From assembly GCA_020636075.1 (NCBI GenBank), contig JACJYO010000003.1, forward strand, positions 248,001 to 312,000: a stretch of 64,000 bases of DNA. The letters run 5' to 3'. This document shows, piece after piece, positions 61,241 through 64,000 of this stretch. The position numbers were made by a program, and so were the translations under genes. The notes beneath the pieces were generated by a model, which saw nothing but the letters and a program-made list of their open reading frames with translations, did not search any database and was not told the origin of the DNA. Position 1 is the stretch's first letter, and each line of letters opens with the position of its first letter. Origin of the DNA: Lewinellaceae bacterium (GTDB taxonomy: Bacteria; Bacteroidota; Bacteroidia; Chitinophagales; Saprospiraceae).

Positions 61241-64000
61241 ATGAAAATGCGTTTTGCACTTGTACTGCTTTGTTTTACCACATTCTTGCAGGCTCAGGCA
61301 CCCCGCCTGGTTATTCCCATTGGCCATACATCGAATGTCGTAGCCATAGCCATTTCTCCGGACGGGAAATTTGTACTGACGGGCAGTTATGACAAAACAG
61401 CCAAACTCTGGACACGCTTAGGCCAGGAGATCCAAACATTCAAAGGCCATACCACCACCGTAACGGCCGTTGCCTTTTCACCGGCTCCCGGCGAATATCA
61501 GATTCTGACCGGTGATGGCTTCGGAACGGTTCGGCTTTGGACCCCTGATGGCAAGGCAATCCGAACCTTTGACGGCCTTGAACGCGGGATTAATTCCGTT
61601 GCTTTCTCGCCGGATGGGAAATGGATACTCGCGGCAAGTGCCGACAGCATTGCCTTGCTCTGGGACCGGCAAAGTGGCAAGGTGCACCAAAAGCTGATAG
61701 GGCATTCCTCCGGTATTGAACAGGCCGTTTTTTCGCCGGATGGAAAGTACGTGCTGACCGGTAGTTGGAACTGCGATCGGATTCCAAACCCCGATTTTCA
61801 GAATGTAATGGGTGCGGAGGAGTTTACAATAAAAAATGCACGGGGCAGCGCCAAATTATGGGACCGGGAAACCGGCCGTGCGATTCGCAGTTTTGAAGGG
61901 CATGCCGAAAGCGTAAGATCGGTAGCCTTCTCACCCGATGCTAACGGGAAATACATCCTGACCGGTAGCATTGGCGATGTCACGGCCATACTCTGGGACC
62001 GCGACTCCGGGCAAAAGATCCGAACGTTTACCGGTGGTTGTAATGAGTTTGTGACGATGGTTGGTTTTTCCCCCGATGGGAAACAGGTCATTACCAGTTG
62101 TGACGGGATGACCATTCAAATATGGGATCGGGAAACCGGTGAGCGGCAACATATTGATGATTTCGCAATGCGCGAAGCCGTGTCGCGCGCCCAGTTTTTT
62201 CCACCGCAACCCGGCGAACCGGCCGGCGGGAAGTTCTTGCTGCTTGATGGTGCTACACCCCAAATAATAACCCTGGAGGGCGAATCGGTGCAGACTTTTG
62301 AGCAGCATTCCGAAGCCTTGACAGCCGTTGCCTTTTCCCCCTTTGATGGCGGGAAAAATCTCTTGCTTGGAACGGATAACGGGCATTCCAAACGCTGGGA
62401 CATTCCCGGCGGCCAACTGCAAACACTCCCCGAAACAGAAGATTACCTCGATCATTTGTGGCAACCGGTGTGTGCGTTCACCTTTGCCGGCACGGAAAAC
62501 GCGCCTACACTGCTAACCGGCCGAACAGGGAGCTACTGGGCGACGCGCCGGGATTTTAAAACGGGCAGCCATGTTGAGATTTTTGACCTTATGGATGGCT
62601 CGGCAAGTTCTGTAGCCATTTCACCGCCAACTGCGGCAGACCCGGCCGGCGGAAAATTTCTTGCATTCGGTACTAGGCAGAACACCATTGAACTCTGGGA
62701 CCGTGCCCGGAAGGCACCTATCCGTACGTTGACCAAACCTGCTGTGGTCGAGCCGGAAGATGACGTGGATCCTTCCAATCCTTTTGGCCTTCAACAAGAG
62801 ATCGATTTTGAATTAATACCGGAGGCAATTTCGGCAGTAGAATTTTCCCCAAATGATGGGGGTAAAACAATTTTGTCCGGCGATCTCAATGCTACTGGCA
62901 TCCTCTGGGATCGCGAAACCGGGGCTATCCTCCATACTCTATCCGGGCATACCGACTATGTGTACGATGTGGCTTTTTCCCCGGACGGTCAGTTGTTGCT
63001 TACCGGCAGCGGCGATAATACGGCCAAACTCTGGGATCGCAACGGCCAACTGCTCCGGACCCTCTCCGGGCATACCGGCGCCGTCAATGTCGTGGCGTTC
63101 TCCCCGGACGGAAAATCAATTTTTACTGCCAGTGCCGATAATAGTCTGAAACGCTGGGACCGGGAAACCGGCAAATTGTTGCGAACCATGCAAGGGCATG
63201 ATGCCACAGCCCTGGCCTTCACACCTGACGGGAAATTTATAGCCAGTTGCAGCCAGGACAATACTTCCAAAATTTGGGATACGGAAACAGGGCAGGAACT
63301 CGCCACCCTGGTTGCCATCGATTCTACGGACTGGGTGGTTACCACGCCGTCGGGGCTTTTCGACGCCTCCCCCGGCGCCATGAAGATGATGCATTACGTC
63401 GTCGGACTTGAAGTGGTATCGCTTGATCAGCTGAAGGAACGTTACTACGAACCCGGTTTATTACCGAAACTTCTGGGTTTCAGTAAAGGCGACGTACGCG
63501 ATGTTTCTTCCCTTGGGCAGGTTGCACTATACCCCGAAATAAAGGCCCTGTTAACGGACGACCAGATCGACGTCCAACTCACTCCCCGCTCCGGCGGCAT
63601 GGGCAAGCTCAGCTTTTTTATAAATGGAAAAGAAGTGGTTGAAGACCTCAACCCCGAGCGCAAAACTGCGCTGACTGTTGACTTGAAAAATTATGAAAAA
63701 TACTATCTGCCGGGAACCAATTCCATCGCTATGCGTGCGTACAACAGCGCGGGTTGGCTAAAAAGCGCAGCATATGAACTGGCCTACACACCGCCGGCCA
63801 CCGGCAGGGGGACCGGCAGCAATAACAGCGGCGGCAGCAACAGTTTGCGCAACGACAAACCGCATTTGTACGCCATCGTCGTCGGCACCTCCAACTACAG
63901 CGGCGATCAGCTCGACCTGCGCTTCCCCGATTCGGATGCCAAAGCAATGGCAGAAGCGTTGCAGGCATCGGGAAAACGCCTGTTTGATGACCGCGTGCAC
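61241..64000 (+). CDS. Secreted WD40-caspase protease 2, partial at window end
   Basis: 920 codons to the window edge, frame intact. Signal peptide MKMRFALVLLCFTTFLQAQA, then WD40 repeats with clearer marks than in paralogue 1 (VAFSPDGKWILAASADSIAL, YDVAFSPDGQLLLTGSGDNT), about 14 units to residue 700. The linker matches paralogue 1: PSGLFDASPG, QLKERYYEPGLLPKLLGFSK, RSGGMGKLSFFINGKEVVED. The caspase domain begins at about residue 865 (HLYAIVVGTSNYSGDQLDLR) and is cut before the catalytic His and Cys, so activity cannot be judged. The longer propeller region is the main difference from paralogue 1. The two probably arose by duplication. Confidence 0.88.
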   Translation, partial: MKMRFALVLLCFTTFLQAQAPRLVIPIGHTSNVVAIAISPDGKFVLTGSYDKTAKLWTRLGQEIQTFKGHTTTVTAVAFSPAPGEYQILTGDGFGTVRLWTPDGKAIRTFDGLERGINSVAFSPDGKWILAASADSIALLWDRQSGKVHQKLIGHSSGIEQAVFSPDGKYVLTGSWNCDRIPNPDFQNVMGAEEFTIKNARGSAKLWDRETGRAIRSFEGHAESVRSVAFSPDANGKYILTGSIGDVTAILWDRDSGQKIRTFTGGCNEFVTMVGFSPDGKQVITSCDGMTIQIWDRETGERQHIDDFAMREAVSRAQFFPPQPGEPAGGKFLLLDGATPQIITLEGESVQTFEQHSEALTAVAFSPFDGGKNLLLGTDNGHSKRWDIPGGQLQTLPETEDYLDHLWQPVCAFTFAGTENAPTLLTGRTGSYWATRRDFKTGSHVEIFDLMDGSASSVAISPPTAADPAGGKFLAFGTRQNTIELWDRARKAPIRTLTKPAVVEPEDDVDPSNPFGLQQEIDFELIPEAISAVEFSPNDGGKTILSGDLNATGILWDRETGAILHTLSGHTDYVYDVAFSPDGQLLLTGSGDNTAKLWDRNGQLLRTLSGHTGAVNVVAFSPDGKSIFTASADNSLKRWDRETGKLLRTMQGHDATALAFTPDGKFIASCSQDNTSKIWDTETGQELATLVAIDSTDWVVTTPSGLFDASPGAMKMMHYVVGLEVVSLDQLKERYYEPGLLPKLLGFSKGDVRDVSSLGQVALYPEIKALLTDDQIDVQLTPRSGGMGKLSFFINGKEVVEDLNPERKTALTVDLKNYEKYYLPGTNSIAMRAYNSAGWLKSAAYELAYTPPATGRGTGSNNSGGSNSLRNDKPHLYAIVVGTSNYSGDQLDLRFPDSDAKAMAEALQASGKRLFDDRVH

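Overview
The window looks like a chromosome segment from a Bacteroidota bacterium, most plausibly a Saprospirales-like lineage. The evidence is type IX secretion (T9SS) 'gliding-motility' sorting domains, a PorP/SprF protein, an outer-membrane TonB-type receptor with a CarboxypepD-like N-terminus, a 7TMR-DISM hybrid kinase with an AraC output domain, TAnnTTTG-like promoter boxes without Shine-Dalgarno sites, and several secreted caspase-family proteins. No rRNA, tRNA or CRISPR array was seen. Base composition is moderately GC-rich except for an AT-rich stretch at about 8.98-11.3 kb.

Layout. 0-3.7 kb: end of a serine hydrolase, a GMC oxidoreductase, and three small secreted proteins of one family. 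3.7-7.5 kb: a secreted caspase-like protease translationally overlapped by a PorP/SprF gene. 7.5-11.4 kb: an HTH/PIN toxin-antitoxin pair, then an AT-rich eroded stretch. 11.4-16.1 kb: a TPR-CHAT lipoprotein-like protease divergent from an ECF-type sigma factor and an anti-sigma/TPR membrane protein. 16.3-27.5 kb: a giant T9SS adhesin gene (LamG-like domain, propeller-like repeats, cohesin-like and Ig-like modules, sorting domain) and a tail-fibre-like S74 chaperone gene, both broken by many frameshifts lying mostly in homopolymers, followed by an intact T9SS protein. 27.6-28.6 kb: two more members of the small secreted family.

29.2-40.5 kb is a sulfur module. It holds a fused FeS/NrfD-type membrane subunit and a Tat-less molybdopterin subunit (similar in architecture to the sulfite dehydrogenase SoeABC), a SulP anion transporter, a Crp-type regulator, a persulfide-dioxygenase-like MBL/rhodanese fusion and two YeeE/YedE-type proteins. 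An Abi_2 gene is inserted on the opposite strand. Two near-identical palindromes (GTGAYA-WW-TGTCAC) lie at exactly the same distance from the start codons of the FeS/NrfD and MBL genes, so these look like one regulon.

40.8-56.8 kb: a minus-strand signalling and envelope region with a TonB-type outer-membrane receptor, an NTF2-GAF-adenylate cyclase gene (frameshifted), a sensor kinase, NTF2-fold secreted proteins, an SDR, and the hybrid two-component regulator. 57.3-64 kb: two tandem WD40-caspase genes, the second cut by the window edge.

The most unusual material is threefold. First, four caspase/CHAT-type secreted proteases, each attached to a different sensor or export context. Second, a family of short hairpins with a fixed GACT-nnn-AGTC core but different complementary arms, one of them sitting in frame inside a kinase gene. 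Third, the paired Crp-type operators that tie the sulfur genes together.
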